From: Catalinimonas alkaloidigena
GTDB taxonomy: Bacteria > Bacteroidota > Bacteroidia > Cytophagales > Flexibacteraceae
Assembly: GCF_900100765.1 (NCBI RefSeq)
Contig: NZ_FNFO01000009.1
Location: forward strand, 1 to 64,000
DNA length: 64,000 nucleotides
Reading direction: 5' to 3'
Shown: positions 28,041 through 37,477 of the stretch, piece after piece
Position numbering within the stretch: position 1 is the first letter of the stretch
Layout: each line of letters begins with the position of its first letter
Translations under genes and position numbers: made by a program
Notes under the pieces: generated by a model
What the model was told of the DNA's origin: nothing
Seen by the model: only the letters and a program-made list of their open reading frames with translations
Databases searched by the model: none

Positions 28041-31000
28041 TCAGACCAGCACCTTGATGCGTCGCGACAGCGATTCGGCCAAGGCGGCCGTGCGCGCTTG
28101 AATCTGCGCGATGTGTGCGGCGATGTCGTGGCGTTTGTGACTCGACTCCAGCAACTGCGGCCCCTGAGCCACCAGGTGTTGCAGGCCGGCGTCGTCGATC
28201 AGGTGCAACGTGGTTTTTTGTTTGTGGATGGCCGAACGCAGCGCTTTCATGTCTTCGTGGCGCAGGGCGGCGGCGTATTCGTCGGCAAATTCGCGCAACG
28301 ACCGGCAGATCATCTCGGTCAGTTGCTGGCGGTAGCTTTCTTCCTGAGCGGTGGCTTCCAGCCGCGGGAAACGGTCGGGAATGGCCATGTCGAGGATGGC
28401 GGGGCGTGTCGACGAAGGGTACGACAGCGGCAGCTCGGGCTGCATGGCCAACTGGTAGGCGCGGTTGCGGCTGTGGCGACGAATGACCCGGTGCAACTCT
28501 TTGGGCTGAAACGGTTTGCCGATCAGGTCGGTAAAGCCGTACGTCTGGGTCCGCTCCGTGAGCTCGGAAGGCGTGGCGGCCGTGAGGGCCACGATGGGCG
28601 TTTTCGCCACCCGCTGGTCGGCCGAGTTGCGGATCAGCGACGTAGCCTGCCAGCCGTCCATCACTTCCATCTGCAAGTCCATCAGAATCAAGTCGTACGA
28701 CGTAGCGTGAGCACGTTCTACGGCCACCGCGCCGTTGGGCGCAATGTCGAACGAAACGCCCCAGTTGCGCAGCATGTCGCCAGCTACCAGTTGGTTGACC
28801 TCGTTGTCTTCGACCAGCAGCACGCGGATGCCTTCCAGCGATTGCGACAGGGAAAGAGGACGTTCTTCGGGCAGGTTCTGGCCGATGCCGAACCGCAGCG
28901 AGAACGAGAATTCGGAGCCGAGCGACGGAGCGCTGTTCACATGAATGGCGCTGTTTTGCAGCTCGATGAGGCGTTTGGTAATGGCGAGGCCCAGGCCCGT
29001 ACCGCCAAAGCGCCGGGTGGTAGAGCGATCGGCCTGCATGAACCGCTCGAAGATCTGCTGCTGCCGGTCTTCCGGAATGCCGATGCCGGTATCTTTCACC
29101 GAAAACTGAATGTGTACTTCGTCGGGTTGGAGCGACTCTAGCGCCGCGCGCACCGTGACGCTGCCTTCGGGCGTGAATTTCAGGGCGTTGCCCACCAGGT
29201 TGTTCAGGATCTGCGTCAGGCGGGTGGGATCTCCCTTCAGGACCGACGGCAGGTTTTTGTCGTAATGCACCAGCAGTTGCAGGCTCTTTTCCTCGGCACG
29301 CGGCAGAAACTGCTCGCGCAGGCCGGTCAGGATGGCTTTCAGGTCGAAGTCGATCTCCTCCAGTTTGATGTGTCCGGCCTCGATCTTGTTGAAATCCAGG
29401 ATGTCGTTGATCAGTGCCAGCAGGTTATCGGCCGAAAACTTGAGGGTTTTCAGGCGGGCCTGCTGCTTGCCCGTGAGCCCCTCTTCCGCCAGCAGCAGGT
29501 TGGTGATGCCGATCACGCCGTTGAGCGGTGTGCGCAGCTCGTGGCTCATGGTCGAGAGGAACTGGTCTTTGGCCAGCACCGACCGCTCGGCCGCTTCCTT
29601 GGCCTGAATCAGCTCGGCGTGGGTGCGCTCGTCGTCGGTGATGTCGCGGACCTGCCACAGGCGGCCGTAAAGTTCGTTGTCGCGCTGTACCGGAATGCAG
29701 GCCATTTCGAGCAGACGACCGGCGTGGGTTTCGAGCCGTACTGCGTGTTGCGTCGGGGGCTCTTCCAGCACCTGGCGGATCGGCGAGTGGTCGGCCAGCA
29801 GGCGATGTTCTGCCTGGCGGATCAGGGCGGTGGCCGAGGCGCCGACGTAGTCTTTCTCGTCGCCGGGCAGTTCCCACATGCGTACGAACGTTTCGTTCAG
29901 CAGCACAATGCGGCCTTCTTCGTCTTCGGCAAGTACGCCCGCCCGCACGTGGCGCAGCAGCGTAGAGGTGCGCGACAGCGCCTTGTGCAGGTGCTGCTCG
30001 TGGCTCTTGCGTTCGTCCGAATTACGCGAAATGCTTTGTAGGCCCGTCAGGGAGCCGTTTTCGTCGCGGATGGCACGCAGCGTGGTGTCCATCCACTTGT
30101 ACTGGCTGTCGCTGTAACGCACCCGGTACTCCAGGTGGACCGGCTCTTCGGGGTGGGTCAGCGCCCGCTCCAGTCCCTGGCAAAACAGCTCGAATTCTTC
30201 CGGATGGATGTAGCGCTGCGGGAAATGGCCCACCAGCGATTCGGCCGACTGCCCCAGCAGCTCTTGTGCCGACGGCGTCACGAAGGTGTAGCGCCCCTCG
30301 CTATCGTGCAGACCGATCACGTCGTGCGTGTTTTCAGAAATCAGGCGGAACAGGTGCTCGTGGTGCAGCAGGCGCTCCTGTACTTCGCGGAACGAGGTGA
30401 TGTCTTGCGTAATGCCCAGAATCTGCGTCGGTTTGCCTTTCGGATCGCGGCGGAACACCATCTCCCGCGAACGCAGCCAGCGGTAGTTGCCGTCGCGGTG
30501 CCGTACGCGAAATTCGGTGGTGCGGATCTGGTTTTCTTCCAGTTCGCGCCACTCCTGGCGGCGGCTGGTGAAAGCGGGGAGGTCTTCCGGGTGGACGAGC
30601 GTGCTGAGGGGCAGGCCGCCCATGGCCTCCACTTCCGCATCAGTGTAGCCCACAAAATCGGTGAATTGCTTGCTGAGGTAGATGTTTCGCCCCAGCGACA
30701 GGTCGTAGACGTGCAGCATGTCGGGCGTGTTGTTCAGCACCGCCTCGATAAAGCGCTGGTCGTCCAGCAATTGCCGTTGAATCACCTCTTCTTCTTCCAT
30801 CCCGGTCAGGGTCAGCAGCCAGCCGCCGCCCGCAAAATCGGGGAGGGGCGAGCGCGAAAGGTGAACCGGGTCGCGGCGGTCTTTCTGGATGACGTACCAC
30901 TGACAGCCTGCCGTAGGCGTTTGCAACTGCTGCCACACGGCCGCCCAGCTCCCCACACTCCGGGGCAACTGGATGTCCTGCGAAAGATGCAACAGTGCGG

Positions 31001-31277
31001 GCAGTTCGTCGAGGTCGATCTGATAATTCGCCAACAAGCGCTTGGCTTTCTGGTTACTAAAAAAGGGCTCTTGTGTTGCGGAGAAAGCAATCAGGGTCGA
31101 TGGCAACTGATCCAGCCACCGGTAGTACTGTTCGCGGCACCGGCGCTGGTGGTGCTGGTACAGAAACCAGGCCCCGAGGCCGACCAGCAACAGAAGCGTG
31201 ACAACAACGAGGGAAGACAGAAAAGAGATATGAAGAAGTGAACCTGTAAAAAGGTCGAACCAAGTGACGTTTTTCAT
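28041..31277 (-). CDS. Hybrid sensor histidine kinase (TM-PAS-HisKA-HATPase-REC-Hpt)
   Basis: The 1078-residue protein has one membrane segment (about 18-40), then three or four PAS folds (about 55-150, 170-295, 305-420, 435-550), the last degenerate. HisKA follows with H579 in MSHELRTPLNG, then HATPase with N-box NLVGNALK (693-700) and GTGLGL, a receiver domain with D867 (YDLILMD), and an Hpt domain with likely H1018 (SAIHKQK). The chain allows an internal His-Asp-His relay to an external response regulator. The lone receiver protein at 32160 and the next kinase are on the opposite strand, so the partner is not certain. With only one membrane helix and no periplasmic domain, sensing is probably cytoplasmic through PAS. 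Confidence 0.93.
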   Translation of the reverse strand: MKNVTWFDLFTGSLLHISFLSSLVVVTLLLLVGLGAWFLYQHHQRRCREQYYRWLDQLPSTLIAFSATQEPFFSNQKAKRLLANYQIDLDELPALLHLSQDIQLPRSVGSWAAVWQQLQTPTAGCQWYVIQKDRRDPVHLSRSPLPDFAGGGWLLTLTGMEEEEVIQRQLLDDQRFIEAVLNNTPDMLHVYDLSLGRNIYLSKQFTDFVGYTDAEVEAMGGLPLSTLVHPEDLPAFTSRRQEWRELEENQIRTTEFRVRHRDGNYRWLRSREMVFRRDPKGKPTQILGITQDITSFREVQERLLHHEHLFRLISENTHDVIGLHDSEGRYTFVTPSAQELLGQSAESLVGHFPQRYIHPEEFELFCQGLERALTHPEEPVHLEYRVRYSDSQYKWMDTTLRAIRDENGSLTGLQSISRNSDERKSHEQHLHKALSRTSTLLRHVRAGVLAEDEEGRIVLLNETFVRMWELPGDEKDYVGASATALIRQAEHRLLADHSPIRQVLEEPPTQHAVRLETHAGRLLEMACIPVQRDNELYGRLWQVRDITDDERTHAELIQAKEAAERSVLAKDQFLSTMSHELRTPLNGVIGITNLLLAEEGLTGKQQARLKTLKFSADNLLALINDILDFNKIEAGHIKLEEIDFDLKAILTGLREQFLPRAEEKSLQLLVHYDKNLPSVLKGDPTRLTQILNNLVGNALKFTPEGSVTVRAALESLQPDEVHIQFSVKDTGIGIPEDRQQQIFERFMQADRSTTRRFGGTGLGLAITKRLIELQNSAIHVNSAPSLGSEFSFSLRFGIGQNLPEERPLSLSQSLEGIRVLLVEDNEVNQLVAGDMLRNWGVSFDIAPNGAVAVERAHATSYDLILMDLQMEVMDGWQATSLIRNSADQRVAKTPIVALTAATPSELTERTQTYGFTDLIGKPFQPKELHRVIRRHSRNRAYQLAMQPELPLSYPSSTRPAILDMAIPDRFPRLEATAQEESYRQQLTEMICRSLREFADEYAAALRHEDMKALRSAIHKQKTTLHLIDDAGLQHLVAQGPQLLESSHKRHDIAAHIAQIQARTAALAESLSRRIKVLV

Positions 31278-31540
31278 GGGAGTAAGTCGGTCCGTACGAA
31301 GCCTTCAAAACGAGATTACCCGTGGTTGCGCAACCTCACATACGTACGTTGCTCAATATTACGAGCGCCTACGTCCGTTTGCGCTTCGGGTTACGGCGAA
31401 AACGTACCGTGTAAGCTTTCCGGATAATTTTCAAGATGCTGGTGGGCATCCGGTAACGTTTGCAAGGTCGCTTGAAAAGCCGGTGCCCGAGGAGGCGCTG
31501 CAACGCCGTAGAACGCCCCGACTGGCTGGTGTTACGCAGG

Positions 31541-31582
31541 CTTCCGGCTGCGCGCTATGCGTCACGCCACAGATGCCGGAAG
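31541..31582. repeat. REP-like hairpin
   Basis: CTTCCGGC (31541-31548) and GCCGGAAG (31575-31582) are perfect reverse complements around a 26-nt loop. Short GC-rich hairpins of this type in gene-free DNA are often dispersed REP-like elements, but only one copy is visible in this window. Confidence 0.4.
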
Positions 31583-31978
31583 TAAGAATTTGGGGAGAAG
31601 TTCTGATTCTGCCTCCTTTCCTCAAGTCAACCCTCATTTTTGACGTACGTCTGGATTTAAAACAGAACGAAAAGGCAAGTGAGGTGCGCCTGAAACCCAC
31701 AGAAAATCCATTTTGGAGAGGCATTTCGACGCCATTTCGCGCATCGGCGGGCGGCGGGCGGGCGGCCTTTTTGGTACATGTGCGGCGCGTGACCCGGACG
31801 TGGAGACAACAAGTTGGTACTGAAGCCATTGGCGGTGCAAGGGTGCTGCGGTTGCCCGGCAGCGTGTGCGGATCGGGCCGCGGACAATTCCTGGATCATA
31901 CCACATCTTACGTAGGGCGTTTGAGGCGTCGTCGTAGGAATTAGGGTATTTTATCTAGATTTAGACCGGTGTTTGTGT

Positions 31979-31998
31979 ATCAATTTATTTAAATTGAT
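31979..31998. repeat. 20-bp AT-rich palindrome upstream of receiver gene
   Basis: ATCAATTT and AAATTGAT flank ATTT, a perfect 8-bp inverted repeat about 160 bp before the receiver gene. It could be an operator or a small hairpin. Confidence 0.4.
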
Positions 31999-32159
31999 AT
32001 TTAAGCATTGCGGAATGTGGGTACAGACCAGAGGCGGGTCTCGGAAATGCGTTGAACCTGCCGCGACGAGCGTAGCGCGATAAGTTTCAGAAGGTAAGGC
32101 CGTCCACGAAGCGGGCGGGTTTTTCCTCTGGTAGTGTGTATTTATTTTGAGACAACAGG

Positions 32160-32573
32160 ATGAAGAAATTACGCACCATTTTGATCATCGACGATGATCC
32201 CATCTTTACAGAAATGGCGACCATGATTATCAAGCACTGGCAGTTGTCCGAGCACGTAATCAGCGCCCTGAACGGAAAAGAAGGTTTGGCGCTTTTGCAG
32301 AAGTACTGTGGTGCCGACCCCTCGTCCCTGTGTCCGGACCTCATCCTGTTGGACATCAACATGCCCGTCATGAACGGATTCGAATTTCTGGAAGAGTTTC
32401 AACATCTGGCATTTGTCGAAACGCCGCAGGTCATTGTGTGCACCAGTTCGCAAGAGCTCTACGACCTGGAGAAAGTGCAAAAACTCGGCGTCATCGGAAA
32501 CATGGGCAAGCCCTTTAAGCCCGCCAAATTGCAAGAGATTATGGAGGCATGGGAGCACCAGCATAATCTTTGA
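32160..32573 (+). CDS. Single-domain response regulator (receiver only)
   Basis: The 137-residue protein is one CheY-like receiver domain: acidic pocket DDD (11-13), phosphoacceptor D65 in LILLDINMP, and the conserved lysine in GKPFKP near the C-terminus. There is no output domain, so it probably works by protein contact or in a phosphorelay. It lies between a hybrid kinase with an Hpt domain (opposite strand) and a nine-PAS kinase without a receiver (225 bp downstream, same strand). It is thus a natural partner for either. Confidence 0.93.
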   Translation: MKKLRTILIIDDDPIFTEMATMIIKHWQLSEHVISALNGKEGLALLQKYCGADPSSLCPDLILLDINMPVMNGFEFLEEFQHLAFVETPQVIVCTSSQELYDLEKVQKLGVIGNMGKPFKPAKLQEIMEAWEHQHNL

Positions 32574-32797
32574 CACATCAACCTGATGTGAGGTCTGACG
32601 TACAATTACTTGTAACCCTTTTGTTTGCCTCTATACCCACTGAGCCGAAGCGTGTGCAGCCTTTGGCTTACGGAGTGCCCACACGTGTGGTATCTGTTTT
32701 CCTAATAAAGTTAGTCAGTACGAATGTGTAGTTCAGCCCAGAGAGGAACGTTGAATGGCCGGAGTTTCGGGCAGAATTGGACAGAAACGGGGGATGC

Positions 32798-35700
32798 ATG
32801 AGCACCGAAACATCGCAGTCAATACCTGAGTCGCTTTTACGGGTGGTCTTTCAACAAGCCCAAGACGGAATTTTCGTGTTTGACGAACGGGCGTGTGTGG
32901 TAGAAGCCAACCCGATGGCCTGCCAGATGCTGGGGTATACCCGCCAGGAGCTACAAGGCCTGTCGCTGGCCCAACTGATCATGTCCGACCACCTGCAAAG
33001 CTATCCGCTACGTCTGGAAGAGCTGCGCAAAAAAAGCGTGCTGCGCATGGAACGGCGGATGCGCCGGAAAGACGGCACGTCCCTGGCCGTGGAGGTCAGT
33101 GCGTACGGTACGCCCGACGGACAACTGATCGGGTTTGTTCGTGAAGTGACGGAACGCCAGCAGGCCGAAGAGGCCATCCGTACGTCGGAAGCGCGTTTCC
33201 GGGCGCTGGTCGATGCCGCGGCGCAGATCGTCTGGACCACCGGCGCGCAGGGCGACGTGGTAGAAGATTCGCCTTCGTGGCGGGCGTTCACGGGCCAGAG
33301 CTACGAAGCGTGGAAGGGCTTCGGGTGGCTGGAGGTCCTTCATCCCGACGACCGCGAGCGGGTGGCAGGCGAGTGGCAACGTGCCGTTGACAGTCGCTCG
33401 CCCCTGGCTACCGAGTACCGCCTCTGGCACCACAGCGGCGAGTGGCGGTGGACGGCTGTGCGGGCCAGCCCCGTCTACAGTCCGCATGGCGAATTGGAAG
33501 CATGGGTCGGCATGAATACCGACATCACCGAACGCAAGCAGATCGAACAGGCACTGGCCGACGAACAGGAGCGCCGTCAGTTGGCACTGGAGGCCGGTCG
33601 GATGGGCACCTGGCACTGGTATCCGGCCAGCAAAACCGTTGAGGTGGACGTCAGCCTGCGGCGGATGTTTGGCCTATCGCCCGACGAATCTACGACCAGC
33701 GAAGACCGCATCTTTCAGACGTTTCATCGGGACGATCTGCCGGAAACCCGAAGGCGCCTGGAAAACGCCTTGCAACAGCGGGGCACATACGAACACGACT
33801 TCCGGGTGATCTTGCTCGACGGCTCCGTGCGGTGGTGTCGCAGCATCGGCCGCGGGTACTACGATGCCGCCGGGCAGTTTGTCGTTTTCAACGGCGTCAT
33901 CTTCGACATTCACGCGCACAAAGAAGCGGAGCAGGCCCTGCACCAAAGCGAAGATCGTCTGCAACAGGTAATCAGCCACCTGTCCGAAGGGTTGGTCATT
34001 GCCGACACCTCAGGCAAAATGCTCCACTGGAACCGGGCGGCGCTGGCCATGCACGGCTTTGCGAACATGGAAGAGTGCCGGCAAACCCTGCCGGAGTTTC
34101 AGGACCTCTACCAGCTTGCCTTCCTGGACGGAACGCCTGTGCCTTACGACCAATGGCCCATGATGCGTCTGTTCCGGGACGAAGAAGTGCAGGAGCTGGA
34201 ATTGCGCATCCGGCGACTGGATTCCGACTGGGAGCGGGTTTTTCGGTACGGCGGTAGCTCTTTTCTGGACGCCACTCAACAGCAGGTGGTGTTTCTGTCG
34301 ATTACCGACGTGACCGAACGCAATGCGGCCGAACAGGCCCTCAAAGCCAGCGAACAGCGCTTTGAGCGGATTGTCAGGGCCACCAACGATGCCGTCTGGG
34401 ACTGGGATTTTGCCACCGACGACATCTGGTGGAACGACGGCCTGCGTACCATTTTCGGGCACGACCTGAAAGAGCTGAAATCGGATATTGCCTGGTGGGA
34501 GGAGCACATTCATTCCGACGACCGACTTTGGCTGATCGACGACCTTCAAAACGCCATTGACAACGGCGAAATTTCCTGGTCGGGCGAGTACCGTTACGCC
34601 CGCGCCGACGGAACCTACGCCTGGGTGCTGGACCGCGGCTACATTGAGCGAGACGACGACGGACGGGCCGTTCGGATGGTCGGCGGCATGGCCGACATCA
34701 CGGTCCGCAAAGAAATGGAGGAGTCGATTCGCAACAGCGAAGAGCGTTTTTCCAAGGTGTTTCGCATGAGCCCGGCCGCCAAAGCGCTGGTGCGCAACGA
34801 AGGGCGCGAGATTATGGACGCCAACGAGAGTTATGCACGTCTGGTAGGCATCCGGCGCGAAGAACTGCTGGGGCAAAGTGCAGCGGAACTGCTGATTGTG
34901 GAAGCGGCAGAACGGGCTCTGATTCGGGATCGGATGATGGCGAATCGGGGGGTAATCCACAACATGGAAATCACTGCTACGTCGCGCGAAGGAAAAAAAC
35001 TAGACGTGTTGTTCTCGGCCGAACCCCTGGAGTTGGCCGGCGAAGCGTGCATCCTCGTGACGATGATCGACATTTCGCGGCAAAAGCAGGCCGAGCGGCA
35101 GATCACGCAGTTGCACAGTGACTTGGCCAAGAGCGAGAAACGATTCAGGGGACTGGTGGAAAACAGCAAAGACCTGTTTCTGGTGTCTACGCCCGCGGGC
35201 ATGCAGTACGTGAGCGACAACGTGGTGCAGATCCTGGGCTATACGCCCGAAGCGTACCTTCAACTCCTGCCCGAGCAGTTGGTGCACCCGGACGATCAGC
35301 CCCTTCGCTGGAAAGAACTGGAGCAGCCCAATGCGCTGATCACCCTGAAGTTCAGGGCGTTGCACCAGGATGGGCACTGGGTCTGGATGGAAGGAACGGC
35401 CTCCAACTTGTTCCACGTCGAAGAAGTCGGCGGCATCCTGTTTACCCTGCGCGACATTACCGAGAAGAAACACGCGGAAGATGCTTTGCGCGAGAGCGAA
35501 CTGCACTTCCGGCAACTGACCGAATCTTTACCGCAACTGGTCTGGACCTGCCGCCCCGACGGCACCTGCGATTATCTGAGCCAGCAGTGGGTGGAATACA
35601 CCGGCATGCCGGCCGAAATTCAGTTGCAGATCGGCTGGATGGAACAGGTGCACCCCGACGACCGGGACGCCACCATCGATGCATGGCACCTGGCCGTGAC

Positions 35701-37204
35701 GCAGAAATCCGACTTTCATGTGGAGTTCCGCATCCGCCGCCACGACGGCCTCTACCGTTGGTTCGACACGCGCGCCGTGCGGCTGGTCGATTCGGCCGGC
35801 GATACGGTGAAGTGGTTCGGCTCCAATACCGACATTCACGACCGGCGCGAGGCCGAGCAGGCGCTGCACCTGATGAACGAACTGCTGGAGCAGCGCGTCA
35901 AAGAGCGCACCATCCAACTGGCCGAAGCCAATCAGGACCTGCACGCGTTTGCCGAAGAAATGCAGGCCACCAACGAAGAGCTTCACACCGCCAACGAGCA
36001 CATCTCGGCCATCAACCGCCAACTCACCGAAACCACCGACCTGTTGCAGGAAGCCCAGCACGCCGCGAGTTTGGGCAACTGGGTGATCGAAATTCCGAGC
36101 ATGAAGTTGTTCTGGTCGCGCGAACTCTACGAAATCTGGGGCTTCGACACGAGCGAGACGCCCCGCCTGGCGTGGGTGGAAGAGCGCATGCATCCGGAAG
36201 ATTTCGCCCGTTTGCAGGAATCGCTCGACTGGAACATCCGCGAGAAAAAGCCGTCGGAATCGATCTTTCGCATCTTTCACCCGGACGGGCAGATGCGCTT
36301 CATCGAGACCAAAGCCTTTCCGATAGTCGACGACACCGGGAACGTGGTGCGGCTGAGGGGCATCTCCCAGGACATTACCCTGCGCAAGCGCCTGGAAGAA
36401 GATCTGCAGCAGATCAACGCTTCGCTGGAGCAGAAGGTAAACCAGCGAACCACCGAGTTGCGGCAACTGGCGCGCACGCTGCAGGCACGTAACGAGGAGC
36501 TGATGCGGACCAACGCCGATCTGGACAACTTCATCTACATGTCGTCGCACGACCTGAAACACCCCATCACCAACCTGGAAGGGCTGATCGATACCCTCCA
36601 GTTTTTCCAGGAGCCGGGGCAAATGGAACGTTGGGAAGAAATGATGCGCCTGTCGGTAGCTCGCCTGCGGAAGGTCATTACCCACATCACCGAAATCGCC
36701 AAGGTGCAAAAAGGGCTGGAAAGTGAGGTGAAGGAACTGGACATCGCACAGGTAGTGCAGGAGGTAGAAAAAGACCTGCAAGCCCTCATGACGCAGGAGG
36801 ACGCCACGATCCAGCTTCAGTTGGACGTGCCCACCGTCACCTTCATTCCCAAGTATTTCAACAGCATTCTGCAAAACCTGCTCAGCAACGCCATCAAGTA
36901 CCACCATCCGGAACGCAAACCGGTGGTCCACCTGTCGACGCATCGCGAAAAAGAACGGATTGTGCTCACGGTGCGTGACAACGGGTTGGGGTTGTCGCCC
37001 AGCCAGCAGAAGCGGCTGTTCAAAATGTTCCAGCGGTTGCACACCCACGTGGAGGGCACAGGCATTGGGCTGTACATGATCAAACGCATGGTCGAGAACT
37101 ACGGCGGGCGCATTACGGCCGAAAGCCAGGTCGACCAAGGCACAACGTTCCGGGTCTATTTCAATCCTACGTGGTTCGAGCGCCCGCCGCACCACACGAC
37201 CTGA
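32798..37204 (+). CDS. Multi-PAS sensor histidine kinase (nine PAS domains)
   Basis: This 1468-residue soluble kinase carries nine PAS/PAC units in tandem, each ending in a linker such as DITERKQIEQAL. A coiled coil separates PAS8 from PAS9 (ERTIQLAEANQDLHAFAEEM region), and a second one precedes the catalytic core. HisKA has H1251 in MSSHDLKHPI, a variant of HELRTP common in Bacteroidota. The HATPase has NLLSNAIKY and GTGIGLYMIK. No membrane helix or receiver is present. PAS domains may bind haem, flavin or small ligands; none can be named. The ATG at 32798 is chosen over a TTG 21 bp upstream because a purine-rich GGGGGA precedes it. Confidence 0.93.
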   Translation: MSTETSQSIPESLLRVVFQQAQDGIFVFDERACVVEANPMACQMLGYTRQELQGLSLAQLIMSDHLQSYPLRLEELRKKSVLRMERRMRRKDGTSLAVEVSAYGTPDGQLIGFVREVTERQQAEEAIRTSEARFRALVDAAAQIVWTTGAQGDVVEDSPSWRAFTGQSYEAWKGFGWLEVLHPDDRERVAGEWQRAVDSRSPLATEYRLWHHSGEWRWTAVRASPVYSPHGELEAWVGMNTDITERKQIEQALADEQERRQLALEAGRMGTWHWYPASKTVEVDVSLRRMFGLSPDESTTSEDRIFQTFHRDDLPETRRRLENALQQRGTYEHDFRVILLDGSVRWCRSIGRGYYDAAGQFVVFNGVIFDIHAHKEAEQALHQSEDRLQQVISHLSEGLVIADTSGKMLHWNRAALAMHGFANMEECRQTLPEFQDLYQLAFLDGTPVPYDQWPMMRLFRDEEVQELELRIRRLDSDWERVFRYGGSSFLDATQQQVVFLSITDVTERNAAEQALKASEQRFERIVRATNDAVWDWDFATDDIWWNDGLRTIFGHDLKELKSDIAWWEEHIHSDDRLWLIDDLQNAIDNGEISWSGEYRYARADGTYAWVLDRGYIERDDDGRAVRMVGGMADITVRKEMEESIRNSEERFSKVFRMSPAAKALVRNEGREIMDANESYARLVGIRREELLGQSAAELLIVEAAERALIRDRMMANRGVIHNMEITATSREGKKLDVLFSAEPLELAGEACILVTMIDISRQKQAERQITQLHSDLAKSEKRFRGLVENSKDLFLVSTPAGMQYVSDNVVQILGYTPEAYLQLLPEQLVHPDDQPLRWKELEQPNALITLKFRALHQDGHWVWMEGTASNLFHVEEVGGILFTLRDITEKKHAEDALRESELHFRQLTESLPQLVWTCRPDGTCDYLSQQWVEYTGMPAEIQLQIGWMEQVHPDDRDATIDAWHLAVTQKSDFHVEFRIRRHDGLYRWFDTRAVRLVDSAGDTVKWFGSNTDIHDRREAEQALHLMNELLEQRVKERTIQLAEANQDLHAFAEEMQATNEELHTANEHISAINRQLTETTDLLQEAQHAASLGNWVIEIPSMKLFWSRELYEIWGFDTSETPRLAWVEERMHPEDFARLQESLDWNIREKKPSESIFRIFHPDGQMRFIETKAFPIVDDTGNVVRLRGISQDITLRKRLEEDLQQINASLEQKVNQRTTELRQLARTLQARNEELMRTNADLDNFIYMSSHDLKHPITNLEGLIDTLQFFQEPGQMERWEEMMRLSVARLRKVITHITEIAKVQKGLESEVKELDIAQVVQEVEKDLQALMTQEDATIQLQLDVPTVTFIPKYFNSILQNLLSNAIKYHHPERKPVVHLSTHREKERIVLTVRDNGLGLSPSQQKRLFKMFQRLHTHVEGTGIGLYMIKRMVENYGGRITAESQVDQGTTFRVYFNPTWFERPPHHTT

Positions 37205-37232
37205 GCCGCGCGGACGGTTCCCTTTCCGAAAA

Positions 37233-37299
37233 GATGATAAGAATCATGTTTTGGGTTGATGAAGATGCTCGCCATTCCTCGTCAGCGCAGCTACCTTTA
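37233..37299 (+). promoter_or_regulatory. Tandem Crp/Fnr-type operators and -7 box, Usp-glk operon
   Basis: Upstream operator GATGA-TAAGAA-TCATG (37233-37248) contains the exact FNR core TGAT-N4-ATCA. A second, half-conserved site GTTGA-TGAAGA-TGCTC (37255-37270) is centred exactly 22 bp downstream. The -7-like TACCTTTA (37292-37299) begins 29.5 bp from the second centre and 51.5 bp from the first, the same geometry as other promoters in this window. Confidence 0.5.
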
Positions 37300-37477
37300 T
37301 CGTGTCCTTGCTGACAAGGTGGGCGGCCCGTTGCCCCGCACTGGGAGGAGCAACGCTTTACTACAAAGACCTGTCAGCCGTACCGACCTGCTACGTCGGT
37401 TACCTACAAGGCTTCGCGCTGGCGGCGTGCGGCCCTTCTTCCTACCGGCCGATCATCATCCTCTTCTCCCTATACTC

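Larger units (their letters stand above)
31278..32159. other. Long intergenic region without a convincing gene
   Basis: The 882 bp between divergent signalling genes hold open frames on both strands, but their proteins are rich in R, P, G and C, without family resemblance, and look like chance. Two structures stand out: a hairpin at 31541-31582 and a 20-bp palindrome at 31979-31998. Confidence 0.55.

Noticed and set aside
31264-31944. 226-codon plus-strand frame in the region between the two kinases
   Set aside because: Starts with a weak context inside the 5' end of the opposite gene, with no recognisable domain and odd composition.
32574-32590. CACATCA-ACC-TGATGTG hairpin directly after the receiver gene
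   Set aside because: No T-run and only a three-base loop, so not called a terminator.
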